Assembly: GCA_963791145.1 (NCBI GenBank)
Contig: CAWBRT010000011.1
Location: 858,341-922,340 of the forward strand
From: CAWBRT01 sp963791145
Lineage (GTDB): Bacteria; Acidobacteriota; Terriglobia; Terriglobales; Acidobacteriaceae
Direction of reading: 5' to 3'
Length of the DNA stretch: 64,000 nucleotides
The position numbers were made by a program, and so were the translations under genes. Positions 37,624-45,929 of this stretch are shown here, in pieces. Below the pieces are notes generated by a model. The model saw only the letters and a program-made list of their open reading frames with translations. It was not told the origin of the DNA and ran no database searches. Position 1 is the first letter of the stretch, and each line of letters starts with the position of its first letter.

Positions 37624-38568
37624 ATGGGGGCTAACTCGGCAAAGGACGCAGCTCGGGCTTCCTTCGCATACGGCACGCAGACGATTCAGCGCGCGGTTCT
37701 TTTGCTGCGACTGTTAACCTATTACAACCGATCGGGCCTGCGGCTCGTCGATCTGGCGGCATTGTCGAACCTGGAACGGCCCACGGTGCACCGCATGCTG
37801 CACGGACTGATCGATGAGAACCTGGTGGTTCAGGACCAGACGACAAAAAGATATTTCCTTGGCCCGGCAATCTACGAAATGGGGCTGGCTGCATCGCCTA
37901 AGAATCATCTGCGCGACGTTTGCCACCCATACCTTCAATGGGTTGCCGCAAACACCGGCGTTACAGTTTTTTTGACTGTTCGTTCCGGGTTCGATGGAGT
38001 CTGCCTCGATCGCAAGGACGGAACTCCGCCCATAAAGGTCAAGGTTTTTGTTCTGGATTTTGATATTGGACAGCACAGGCCTCTTGGCATAGGAACCGGG
38101 TGCATGGCAATTCTCAGCGCCCTTCCTGATGAACTCGTCGACAGGATTATCGCGGTCAATCAGCAGCGCCAAGTCTTTGCCAAGGGGTCCCTCACGCAAC
38201 TGCGGCGGCAGATCATGGAAACTCGGGATAAAGGATTCGCGACAAGGACGCTCACTGAGGATCCGGCGATCAGCGCCATCGGCCTTGCCATCCCGGGTGA
38301 GGGAAACGAATCCGTCGGTGCAGTCAGCATCCGAGGATTGACTTCCCGTTTGACCGGGCCGGCGAGAGATCAATTCGTTTCCATTCTGGGGCGCGCCGTC
38401 AGCGATATAGGATCTGAAATTCGGAAAAACCTTTATGGCCGGGGAGGCAAGCCTTTTTCGCCTGTCACTCAACAGCAGCCTGTTTCTGCCCTGAGTACGC
38501 CTTTCGAGCTGTTGCGAACTGCTTCTCAGAACCGGGTTCCCTGTGCACCTGCTGCTAAATTATCCTGA
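37624..38568 (+). CDS. IclR family transcriptional regulator
   Basis: Regulator of 314 residues. The winged helix-turn-helix is at about 20-80: QTIQRAVLLLRLL, GLRLVDLAALSNLERPTVHRMLHGLIDENLV. The effector domain follows with YLQWVAANTGVTVFLTVRSG, GQHRPLGIGTGCMAILSALP at about 160 and GFATRTLTEDPAISAIGLAIP. After about 285 the C-terminus is an unusual ~30-residue Pro/Gln-rich tail. ATG 37624 has AGAGG five bases upstream; the GTG at 37606 is possible. IclR members respond to small carboxylic or aromatic acids. It is divergent from the zinc dehydrogenase and 70 bp ahead of the synthase gene 38639, both plausible targets. Confidence 0.9.
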   Translation: MGANSAKDAARASFAYGTQTIQRAVLLLRLLTYYNRSGLRLVDLAALSNLERPTVHRMLHGLIDENLVVQDQTTKRYFLGPAIYEMGLAASPKNHLRDVCHPYLQWVAANTGVTVFLTVRSGFDGVCLDRKDGTPPIKVKVFVLDFDIGQHRPLGIGTGCMAILSALPDELVDRIIAVNQQRQVFAKGSLTQLRRQIMETRDKGFATRTLTEDPAISAIGLAIPGEGNESVGAVSIRGLTSRLTGPARDQFVSILGRAVSDIGSEIRKNLYGRGGKPFSPVTQQQPVSALSTPFELLRTASQNRVPCAPAAKLS

Positions 38569-38638
38569 CTTAAATCAGGCATTACAACGAAATGTGGTGG
38601 AAGTTGCTTTCTACAAAATAACCAGGAGTATGTGAATC

Positions 38639-39820
38639 ATGTCTCAACAATGGTGGCTCAGTCCTTATAACAGTATTCCCGAGGTCCAATCGCAACTTAC
38701 CAAACTGCCGAAGAGAGTCAAGATCTACGACACGACGCTGCGGGACGGCGAGCAATCCACCGGCGTCAGCATGGCTGCCGAGGACAAATTGCGGATCGCC
38801 CAGGCCCTGGCAGACGCCGGCGTCGACCGCATAGAAGCCGGCTTCCCCGCCAGCACGGACGATGATAAGCAGGCCGTAACCGAGATCGTCAAACGCGTGA
38901 AAAATGCGGAGATTTGGGGCTTCTCCCGCTGCAATGTGAACGATGTGAAGGCATGCGTGGACACGGGAGTGAAGGCTCTGGTATGCGAGATTCTCGTCAG
39001 TGAACTGAAAATGAAGGCCTGGGAGCTGGACGAGGCCACAGTGCTTTCCCGCATCCGCAGCGCTGTCAAATTCGCCAAGGAGCAGGGTCTCTATTGCGCC
39101 TACTTCCCGGTGGACGCCACCCGCGCCAAGCTGGAATTCCTCAAGCAGGCCTACAGCGCCGCTATCGATTCCGGCGCCGACGAGCTGGTGCTCGTCGATA
39201 CCATAGGGGTCGCGACCCCCGAAGCCATGTACTACCTTACAGCCCAAGTCAAAGACTGGTTCAAAGTTCCCTTGGCAGTCCATTGCCATAACGACTTTGG
39301 CCTGGCCAGCGCGTGCAGCCTGGCGGCCTTGCGAGCCGGGGCAGATTCCGTGCATCTCACCGTCAATGGATTAGGAGAAAAAAGCGGTAACGCCGATATC
39401 GCCGACATGGCGCTGGCGCTGACCGGCCTCTATGGCGTACAGACCAATCTCAAGCTGGATCACCTGTACCCGCTGAGCAAGCTGGTGCAGGAGGTTACCA
39501 GGATTCCCGTCTCCCCGCTCAAGGCCGTGGTTGGTGAAACCGTCTATGGCAGGGAAACCGGTTCTACCGTTGCCCAGGTAGTGACCTTCCCGCCGTCGGT
39601 AGAGCCATACTCTCCTGAATTGGTGGGGCGGCGACGAGAGATATACCTGAGCAAGAAGAGCGGAAAGAAGTCCGTTGAATGGGCATTGAGCAAGATCGGC
39701 GCCAGTGTGGCGGCGGAAAAGATGGACGACCTGCTGGCCGCAGTCAAGAAACAGGGAATTAAGAACCGGGGAATCGTGCCTCTGGAACAGTTCCGGGAAC
39801 TGGTTAGAAAAAATAACTAG
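38639..39820 (+). CDS. Homocitrate/2-isopropylmalate/citramalate synthase-type enzyme (DRE-TIM family)
   Basis: A 393-residue acyltransferase that condenses an acyl-CoA (usually acetyl-CoA) with a 2-oxo acid, or the reverse. Signatures: YDTTLRDGEQSTGVSM at about 28-43 (metal Asp and catalytic Arg), AVHCHNDFGLASACSLAAL with the metal HxH at about 215, and VNGLGEKSGNADIADM at about 240 (G-x-G-E-x-x-G-N). It lacks the C-terminal LeuA regulatory domain, so it is homocitrate-synthase (NifV)-like in size. The acceptor cannot be told from sequence. It follows the IclR gene, with its own ribosome site, and ends immediately before two intergenic repeats. No nif genes are present, so a catabolic or side-pathway role is likely. 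Confidence 0.85.
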   Translation: MSQQWWLSPYNSIPEVQSQLTKLPKRVKIYDTTLRDGEQSTGVSMAAEDKLRIAQALADAGVDRIEAGFPASTDDDKQAVTEIVKRVKNAEIWGFSRCNVNDVKACVDTGVKALVCEILVSELKMKAWELDEATVLSRIRSAVKFAKEQGLYCAYFPVDATRAKLEFLKQAYSAAIDSGADELVLVDTIGVATPEAMYYLTAQVKDWFKVPLAVHCHNDFGLASACSLAALRAGADSVHLTVNGLGEKSGNADIADMALALTGLYGVQTNLKLDHLYPLSKLVQEVTRIPVSPLKAVVGETVYGRETGSTVAQVVTFPPSVEPYSPELVGRRREIYLSKKSGKKSVEWALSKIGASVAAEKMDDLLAAVKKQGIKNRGIVPLEQFRELVRKNN

Positions 39821-39908
39821 AGCGGATTCAAAGTGGGCATACCCTTCGCTATCACCGCCGGGCTGATCGCCCGGCTACGGCACGGGGTATACCTTCCGCG
39901 AATCCGGT
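39821..39908. repeat. 88-bp REP-like repeat, copy 1
   Basis: Begins at the base after the synthase stop codon. It matches 63203-63290 at 85 of 88 positions and a diverged copy at 42470-42558. It contains the hairpin CCGGGC-TGATC-GCCCGG and outer GGATTC / GAATCC arms. All three copies lie at gene 3' ends. Confidence 0.9.
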
Positions 39909-39942
39909 CAGAGCGGGTTGTATAAATGCACTTTGGTAAAAC

Positions 39943-40041
39943 CGATAATACCCTCAGGGGCTAAAGCCCGCATTTTTGCTGGTCCGAACGGCGGGGCTGA
40001 AGCCCCGCCCTTTCAAGGCAGTATTTGTGCAACCAGTTCTA
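39943..40041. repeat. 99-bp two-hairpin repeat, copy B (uninterrupted)
   Basis: The reverse complement is identical to the 6101-6312 copy with its MITE removed, except for one base. It contains GGCGGGGCT-TC-AGCCCCGCC and GGGCT-AA-AGCCC type palindromes and ends 3 bp from the stop of the minus-strand gene 40045-41034. Confidence 0.92.
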
Positions 40042-40044
40042 GCC

Positions 40045-41034
40045 TTACGGTTTTAGCACTAATTTTCCAATAACCTTTCCGGACTCGAGCAGCTCGTGGG
40101 CACGCCGCGCCTCCGCCAGCGGCAGGCGTTCATAAATCAAAGGATGCAGCTTGCCTTCGGCGAGAGAGGCAAACAGCGCCTTCATGGTCGCCTTCCTGAT
40201 GTCAGGCCGCTTATCGAAGCTGTGCATGGTAAAGAATCGAAGCGCGGGACTAACGGGAAAATTAGAGCGCATTGCGGCCACCAGATTGGCGTCTGGCCAT
40301 CCTTCGCGGAAACCATAAGAAATCACCATCCCCATCTCCGCAGCCATCAAGAAATTCTTGCCGAAGCCTCTTCCGCCAATCGAGTCAAGAATAAGGTCCA
40401 CGCCGCGACCATTGGTCAGCTCGCGCACACGGCCGACAATGTCTTCGGCATAGCTGACCACGTGATGGGCTCCCAGACGCTCGACTGCCCGCATTTGTTC
40501 TTCCGTGTCGACCGCTCCAATTACCGTCATGCCAGCCAGAGTTGCGAGATCGACGGCGGCGGTGCCGACTCCGCCCGCCGCCATGTGGATCAATACGCTA
40601 TTCGCCTCCACGCCACGCGCGGCTGTGTGAAGCAGGTGATACGCCACCTGATAGTTCGACAGACATGCCGCAGCCTCGAGTTGACAGTTTGGCGGCAGCG
40701 GGTGCACTGCATTCTCGGGTACCGCAATGTATTCCGCGTAGCAGCCCGCGCGTACCGGCAGATCCCGGGCGCTGAGAAACACCGCCTGGCCCGTCGCCAC
40801 GCACTGGACGTTGCGCCCCCTTTCAATGACAGTGCCACTCATCTCGATGCCGGGGATGAAGGGTAGCGGAGGCATCCATTCATACGAACCTTTGCGAACC
40901 AGGACCTCCGGCATGCCTACGCCGATAGTATGGGCCTGGACTAGAACCTCATTGTCACCGGGAACCGGAGTGGGCACGTCGGAATATTCCAGTACGGAAG
41001 GATCCCCGACCCCGCGTAGTAAGATTGCTTTCAT
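40045..41034 (-). CDS. NADPH:quinone oxidoreductase-like MDR protein
   Basis: A 329-residue zinc-free medium-chain reductase. Features: GVGDPSVLEYSDVPTPVPGDNEVLVQ at the start, FIPGIEMSGTVIERGRNV at about 60, and the NADPH site HMAAGGVGTAAVDLATL at about 140-156, with VVSYAEDIVGRVRELTNGRGVDLILD after it. No zinc-binding Cys cluster is present, as in QOR/crotonyl reductase relatives. ATG 41034 follows GGGAGG. It is convergent with the synthase gene and divergent from the Ldh-type gene at 41402. Substrate unknown. Confidence 0.9.
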   Translation of the reverse strand: MKAILLRGVGDPSVLEYSDVPTPVPGDNEVLVQAHTIGVGMPEVLVRKGSYEWMPPLPFIPGIEMSGTVIERGRNVQCVATGQAVFLSARDLPVRAGCYAEYIAVPENAVHPLPPNCQLEAAACLSNYQVAYHLLHTAARGVEANSVLIHMAAGGVGTAAVDLATLAGMTVIGAVDTEEQMRAVERLGAHHVVSYAEDIVGRVRELTNGRGVDLILDSIGGRGFGKNFLMAAEMGMVISYGFREGWPDANLVAAMRSNFPVSPALRFFTMHSFDKRPDIRKATMKALFASLAEGKLHPLIYERLPLAEARRAHELLESGKVIGKLVLKP

Positions 41035-41401
41035 AGGCCTCCCAGCCACCTTATCGCGGCATTCGCTGCCTGCAACTACCCTATTGACTTGCTTATATTG
41101 TCGCCCAGGAATAGGACCTGTGTCCTAAGCCCGAACACTTCTCCTTTGTCCACATGTTGAAATAGCGGGTCCTTCGCTACGACCGTTGCTCATAATAAAT
41201 TTCGTTTCAATGCGATTGTTGGCGATAAGCCCTTGCTTCTACCTGTGCGCGGGCGGCCAGAACGATGCTTTGACCTTCCTCCACCGCAGGTAGCACCAGG
41301 CTAATTCTGTCCAACATGGCCTGTCTTTTGCTCATAACTGATACTCTTAGTCATCTTATCGGTCAGCCCGACTGCGAACACAACCGAATTGAGGAAAGCG
41401 A
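41035..41401. promoter_or_regulatory. Divergent intergenic region
   Basis: About 370 bp between divergent genes, so both promoters are expected here. No clear -35/-10 pair or strong palindrome was identified, and no gene-like frame is present. Confidence 0.35.
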
Positions 41402-42469
41402 ATGGCTAGCCCCCAGCAAAAACCGGTTTATATCCGCAAAGCAGCGTTGAAATCCTTCTGTGCCGCCGTGCTGCAGCGACTCGGAGTTCCTGCCGAAGAA
41501 GCCGCGCTGGTATCGAATGTTCTGGTGGAAGCGGACCTGCGCGGGGTGGAATCCCATGGGGTCTTGCGTCTCCCGATGTACGTGGAGCGAATCGCTGCCG
41601 GAGGCGCCAACCCTAAGCCGGCCATGCGGACGGAGCGCGAGAGCCGTACGACCGCGGTTCTGGATGGGGACAACGGCTTGGGGCATCTGGTTGGGGTGCG
41701 CGCCATGGAGCTGGCCATGGCAAAGGCGGCAGACGGAGACTGCGCATTTGTAGCGGTCCGCAACAGCAACCACTATGGCGCGGCGGCCTATTATGCCGAA
41801 ATGGCCGCCCGACGGGACATGATCGGGTTGAGTTTCACCATAAGCGCGCTGCTCCTGATGCCTCCCTGGGGCGGAGCGGAAGCAATGATTGGGAACAATC
41901 CCATGGCGGTGGCCTTCCCCACCGACCGAGAGTTCCCTATCGTGCTCGATATGGCATGCACCGTGGCGCGCGGCAAGATTCTGGCAGCCGCCAAGAGAGG
42001 GACCAGCATTCCGGCAGATTGGGCGACCGGCCCGGACGGCCTGCCCACTAGCGATCCCGCCGAGGCATTGAAAGGCTTTTTGCTGCCGGTGGGCGGACCG
42101 AAGGGATATGCCCTGGCGGTGGCTATAGGCCTGCTTTCCACCATGTTGTCGGGAGCGAATTTCGGATCGGAGATTGGTCAATTGCATTGGCAGACCGAGA
42201 AAACTGCGAATGTGGGGCATCTGTTTGGGGTGCTTCCGATCTCTTCCTTCGAGGACATTGCGCATTACAAGCAGCGCATTGGGAAGGCAATCGAAGATGT
42301 GCAGAACGTGAAAAGAGCACCCGGGGTGGAACGGATTTTCCTTCCCGGAGAACGCGAGCATCTCCTATTGCAGGAGAGGCGCCGACTGGGTATTCCACTC
42401 AGCCTTGGCGTGTTCCAGGATTTGCAACAGGTCGGAAAACGCTACGGCATTGAGTTCGAGCCGGCCTGA
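41402..42469 (+). CDS. Type-2 malate/L-lactate/ureidoglycolate dehydrogenase family
   Basis: A 355-residue intact paralogue of the interrupted gene at 23772. Visible are VESHGVLRLPMYVERI (catalytic His about 48), LDGDNGLGHLVGVRAMELAM, RNSNHYGAAAYYAEMAARRDM at about 120, GNNPMAVAFPT at about 165 and GPKGYALAVAIGLLSTMLSGA at about 235 (here PKGYAL in place of SHKGYGL). It would oxidise a 2-hydroxy acid with NAD(P). GAGGAAAGCGA precedes the ATG. It is convergent with an MFS gene, with the third REP-like repeat between them. Confidence 0.9.
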   Translation: MASPQQKPVYIRKAALKSFCAAVLQRLGVPAEEAALVSNVLVEADLRGVESHGVLRLPMYVERIAAGGANPKPAMRTERESRTTAVLDGDNGLGHLVGVRAMELAMAKAADGDCAFVAVRNSNHYGAAAYYAEMAARRDMIGLSFTISALLLMPPWGGAEAMIGNNPMAVAFPTDREFPIVLDMACTVARGKILAAAKRGTSIPADWATGPDGLPTSDPAEALKGFLLPVGGPKGYALAVAIGLLSTMLSGANFGSEIGQLHWQTEKTANVGHLFGVLPISSFEDIAHYKQRIGKAIEDVQNVKRAPGVERIFLPGEREHLLLQERRRLGIPLSLGVFQDLQQVGKRYGIEFEPA

Positions 42470-42558
42470 GGAGTCGCGGCGAATCTCCATTCCGAACATC
42501 AGCGGCCGGCTGCTCAGTCGGCCACGGGGTACTGAGGGGTGACCTTCCGCGAATCCGG
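42470..42558. repeat. REP-like repeat, diverged copy 3
   Basis: It shares CACGGGGTA and CCTTCCGCGAATCCGG with the 39821 and 63203 copies and has its own hairpin GGCCG ... CGGCC. It fills the gap between two convergent genes almost exactly. Confidence 0.6.
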
Positions 42559-42559
42559 C

Positions 42560-43825
42560 TTAGTGGCCGCCGCCGGTTGATTTCCACTGCGTCTTCGGAT
42601 CGATGGCAAATATCACCGCACAGGCGATCAGCGGAAGAACCGTCTCCTGGACCAAGCCCGCCTTGAGCCAGCCGAAGTGGGTTACAAGCATTCCGAACCA
42701 GTAGCCGGCCAGTCCCGATCCCAGGAAGTGCAAGCTGGTAAAGATACCGGTCGCTCCGCCGGTCCGGTCCGGACGAACGCTCTTCTGAATCAGCGCCAGG
42801 GTATTCGGATGCAGGCTGCTGCTGACGAAGAAAGCCATCAGGAAGCTCAGGAGATTATGCTGCCAAGGCTCGGTGGCCACCTGATAGAGGAAATAGTCGA
42901 TAACGCTCAACGCTAAATAGGAGGTGATGATCCACTTGCGGGTGCCGGCTTTGTCTCCGATGAAACCGCCCAGCCAGCCGAACATGCAGCCGAAGCCAAA
43001 GAAGCTGAAGGCCGTGCCCGCCTGCATCGGGGTGAAGTGCAGATGAGTCCGGGCGAAGGTCGGATACAGTCCCGTATAACCATTCTGAATCGTGCCCAGC
43101 ATGACGTTGGTGCAGGCGATCAGGATGGTATTCCGGTTCCATAACTTCTCCGGCACGTTCGCGAACAGGGACTTGTCGATCGTGCTGAGATGGCCGGCGC
43201 TCTTCTGCTCGGTGAAGGCCTTGGGAATGAAGAGCCAAACCAACGCCACCATGAAGAACCCCAGCAGGAAGAAGACCACGAAGGCGGGCTTCCAACTTCC
43301 GGAGGCAAGGGTAATGCGGGTTCCGAGATAGGGGCCCAGGACGCCCCCAACACCGAAGCCGATGTTGACGCACCCTACGACGAAGGCCCTGTTCCGGTAG
43401 AAGAAACTGCCGGCGGCAACATACAGGCCAGCTATCTGCATGGCTTCGCCGACACCGGTCAGGAAGCGGTAGGCCATCATGTCGTACATGCCGGTGGCGT
43501 ATATGGTCACCAGCGTGAACAGCGAGTAGATGGCCATGCCGGAGAGAATGACGTTTTTCCGCGTCCAGCGGTCGATCAGGTATCCCGCCGGTATTCCTGT
43601 AAAGGCGATGCCCAGATTGAACACCGTTGCCAGGAACCCGCCTGAGGTCAGGCCGTATCCGTAGTGCTGCCTGATCTGCGGAAGCAAGGTCGGAAAGATC
43701 GACCGGTCCATGGCATTGGTGACATAAGCCGTCGCCAGCAATGCCAGGCAGGAGATCGCTACCGGTGTCGATAAACGCTTTAGGGTGGATTGTTCCGGTG
43801 CTGCGTGTATCTGAGATCCAGCCAT
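42560..43825 (-). CDS. MFS transporter
   Basis: A 421-residue twelve-helix transporter: YVTNAMDRSIFPTLLPQI at helix 1, GIPAGYLIDRWTRKNVIL at about 80-97 (loop 2-3 motif with DRWTRK), GVGEAMQIAGLYVAAGSFF at about 130, and GWLGGFIGDKAGTRKWI at about 285. GGGAGG precedes the ATG. It is the last of three co-directional genes (MFS 44262, cupin 43871, this), with 45-bp gaps. Probably an organic acid carrier; no specific substrate. Confidence 0.88.
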   Translation of the reverse strand: MAGSQIHAAPEQSTLKRLSTPVAISCLALLATAYVTNAMDRSIFPTLLPQIRQHYGYGLTSGGFLATVFNLGIAFTGIPAGYLIDRWTRKNVILSGMAIYSLFTLVTIYATGMYDMMAYRFLTGVGEAMQIAGLYVAAGSFFYRNRAFVVGCVNIGFGVGGVLGPYLGTRITLASGSWKPAFVVFFLLGFFMVALVWLFIPKAFTEQKSAGHLSTIDKSLFANVPEKLWNRNTILIACTNVMLGTIQNGYTGLYPTFARTHLHFTPMQAGTAFSFFGFGCMFGWLGGFIGDKAGTRKWIITSYLALSVIDYFLYQVATEPWQHNLLSFLMAFFVSSSLHPNTLALIQKSVRPDRTGGATGIFTSLHFLGSGLAGYWFGMLVTHFGWLKAGLVQETVLPLIACAVIFAIDPKTQWKSTGGGH

Positions 43826-43870
43826 TATGCCTCCCTGATGGCCAATCTGTTTCCCGTTTGATTCCTGTGG

Positions 43871-44218
43871 CTATTTCGGCTTAGCAGGAGGACTGGTAAT
43901 GGAAATGTATTCGCAGTCCATTTGCCCGGTGCCGGTCACCTGGTGCGCTTCGCCGGGATCGACTACCAGTCCCTCGCCGGCGCGCACGACTAAAGTTTCC
44001 TTATCACCCCGGACCTTCAGTTCACCCCGCAGAACATAGAAGATATGCTCCGCTCCGGGGTGAACATGCATTTCAGCGCCGCCGTTGGCGAGCATGACGG
44101 TGTAAGACACCTTTACGTTGTTGCCTCCCACGCCCGGCCCGAAAATTTCGCGGGAAAACACCTCATAATGTCTCGGCGGGACCACAGTGGGCAGGCTTCC
44201 TACTTTCACTACTCTCAT
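43871..44218 (-). CDS. Small cupin-domain protein
   Basis: A 115-residue single-cupin barrel. Metal-site motif 1 is MHVHPGAEHIFYVLRGEL at about 55-72 (two His and a Glu) and motif 2 supplies His in DPGEAHQVTG at about 90. ATG 44218 is chosen because GGGAGAG lies six bases upstream; a TTG five codons earlier overlaps it. Such small cupins are sugar isomerases, dioxygenases or ligand sensors. It sits between two MFS genes on the same strand, so it probably acts on or senses the transported compound. Confidence 0.88.
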   Translation of the reverse strand: MRVVKVGSLPTVVPPRHYEVFSREIFGPGVGGNNVKVSYTVMLANGGAEMHVHPGAEHIFYVLRGELKVRGDKETLVVRAGEGLVVDPGEAHQVTGTGQMDCEYISITSPPAKPK

Positions 44219-44261
44219 CCGGCTCTCTCCCAACGGGGACTCGAATCCAGGTTCCTGGCGG

Positions 44262-45587
44262 CTATGCGGCGCTTTGCTTCTTATCGACCGGAATATTCAT
44301 GGTTGCCACCAGCAGGCAGTTCACAACCAGCATTACGCAGAGAAATGCGAGCGCCGCGCCCAGGTTTCCCGCGCGCCATCGGATCAGGTAACCGAGCACC
44401 GCGGGACCGACAAATCCGCCGATCATGGCAATGGAGTTAATGGTCGCCAGTCCAACAGCCGCTGATTCCTCCGACAGGAACTGCGAGGGCAGCGACCAGA
44501 ACGGGCCATAGAAGCAATACAGGCCGACCAGGGCGATGGTCATGGCGATCATTTTCGGGCCGAGGCCGTCCAGCACTCCGAACAGGATCAGCCCGAAGAT
44601 GGAAATGAACGGCCCGGCGGCCGCGTGAAATTTTCTTTCGCCGGTTTTGTCGGAATGGCGCGACCACAGCAGCATGGCGATGGTAGCCACGATATAGGGG
44701 CCCATGGTGAGCAGCCCTATCTGCGTGTTGGTCAAACCGCGGGAAAGGCCTTTGAGAATGGTCGGCAGCCACAAGGGAATGCTGATCTGAACCGCCTGCA
44801 GGGTGAAGTAAATCAGCGTAAGGCGCCACACTCTGGGGCTCATGAAGGCCTGCAGCTTGGTGTACTTTTTGACCTGAACCTTGGCCCGGTGCTCTTTCTC
44901 CTGATTGGCTACCAGCCAGTTTCTTTCTTCTTCCGTGAGCCACTTAGCTTGCTCGGGCCGGTCGGTCAGACAACGGTAGACGACTACACCGAAGATAACG
45001 GCCGGTATTCCTTCCAGAATGAATACCCATCTCCAACCCTCGATTCCAGCCCAACGGACGTTATCCATGATCAGGGTGGCAACCGGCGCGCCGATGAAGT
45101 TGGAAATGGGAATCCCCATCTGCAGCACCGCAATCGCCTGGCTGCGGAGCCGCTGCGGGAACCAGAAGGTGAAGTACAGGAGAATTCCGGGATAGAACCC
45201 GGCTTCGGCCACTCCAAGCAGGAAGCGAAGCGAGTACAACTGGAAGAGACTGCCGACGAATCCGGTCAGCACGACCACCAGTCCCCAAGTCACCATGATG
45301 CGGCTGAGCCACCGCCTGGCGCCCAGGCGGTGCAGCATGATGTTGCTGGGAATTTCGAAGGGACTGTAGCCGAGGAAGAAAAGACCGGCGAGAACTCCAA
45401 AAGCGGTGCCGCTGATGTGCAGCGCTTTGTTCATGTCGAGCGCCGTGTAGCCGATATTGGCGCGATCGACGTAACAGATTATGAAGAGAAACAGGATGGA
45501 GGGCAGCAGGCGCCACCTGATCTTGTTTAGGGTCCGCTCCTCCACGCTATTGACGTCAACCGCCGCGCCCGTGCGAGCACTCGTCAT
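44262..45587 (-). CDS. MFS transporter, anion:cation symporter type
   Basis: A 441-residue ACS transporter, similar in layout to the one at 25022. Visible are ILFLFIICYVDRANIGYTAL at helix 1, FFLGYSPFEIPSNIMLHRLGARRW at about 70-93, and GVAEAGFYPGILLYFTFWFPQRLRSQ at about 125-150, with a charged central loop EEERNWLVANQEKEHRAKV at about 225. ACS members import hexuronates, tartrate, allantoate and other anions. It is first of a three-gene minus-strand unit and divergent from the M24 gene at 45930. Confidence 0.9.
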   Translation of the reverse strand: MTSARTGAAVDVNSVEERTLNKIRWRLLPSILFLFIICYVDRANIGYTALDMNKALHISGTAFGVLAGLFFLGYSPFEIPSNIMLHRLGARRWLSRIMVTWGLVVVLTGFVGSLFQLYSLRFLLGVAEAGFYPGILLYFTFWFPQRLRSQAIAVLQMGIPISNFIGAPVATLIMDNVRWAGIEGWRWVFILEGIPAVIFGVVVYRCLTDRPEQAKWLTEEERNWLVANQEKEHRAKVQVKKYTKLQAFMSPRVWRLTLIYFTLQAVQISIPLWLPTILKGLSRGLTNTQIGLLTMGPYIVATIAMLLWSRHSDKTGERKFHAAAGPFISIFGLILFGVLDGLGPKMIAMTIALVGLYCFYGPFWSLPSQFLSEESAAVGLATINSIAMIGGFVGPAVLGYLIRWRAGNLGAALAFLCVMLVVNCLLVATMNIPVDKKQSAA

Positions 45588-45929
45588 GGGCCCTGTCCTT
45601 TTGCGGAGAACACCGCTCGGTCCGGATTTTCCGGTCTAAGGTCTAAAGGCTTCCAATTATCAGCAACCGCCTGACCGCGGAACACCCCCAATTTCACATT
45701 GTGGACAAACAGTTGAGGAATAAGACGGGAGCCAATACAAGGTAGGCTGGGTTCTGTAGCCACACTTTCACTGAAGCTGGCCCGCGCGTGGTCTTCAGCA
45801 AGCTTCGCAGGACATTAGCTGGGGCGAAATTGCACGGCAACAGGTGATTGGAGCGGGGAAAATTTCCCCCTGCACTGATTTCTGTGAAACACAGGTTTCG
45901 ATTCAGTTTAATCGAACAGGAGGATTGAA
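45588..45929. promoter_or_regulatory. Divergent control region with two perfect palindromes
   Basis: The gap separates the MFS-cupin-MFS unit from the M24 gene. GGGGAAA-A-TTTCCCC (45855-45869) and CTGTG-AAA-CACAG (45882-45894) are perfect dyads 12 bp apart, 36-75 bp before the M24 start. They are good candidates for regulator binding. The M24 gene has an AGGAGG ribosome site at about 45919. Confidence 0.5.
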
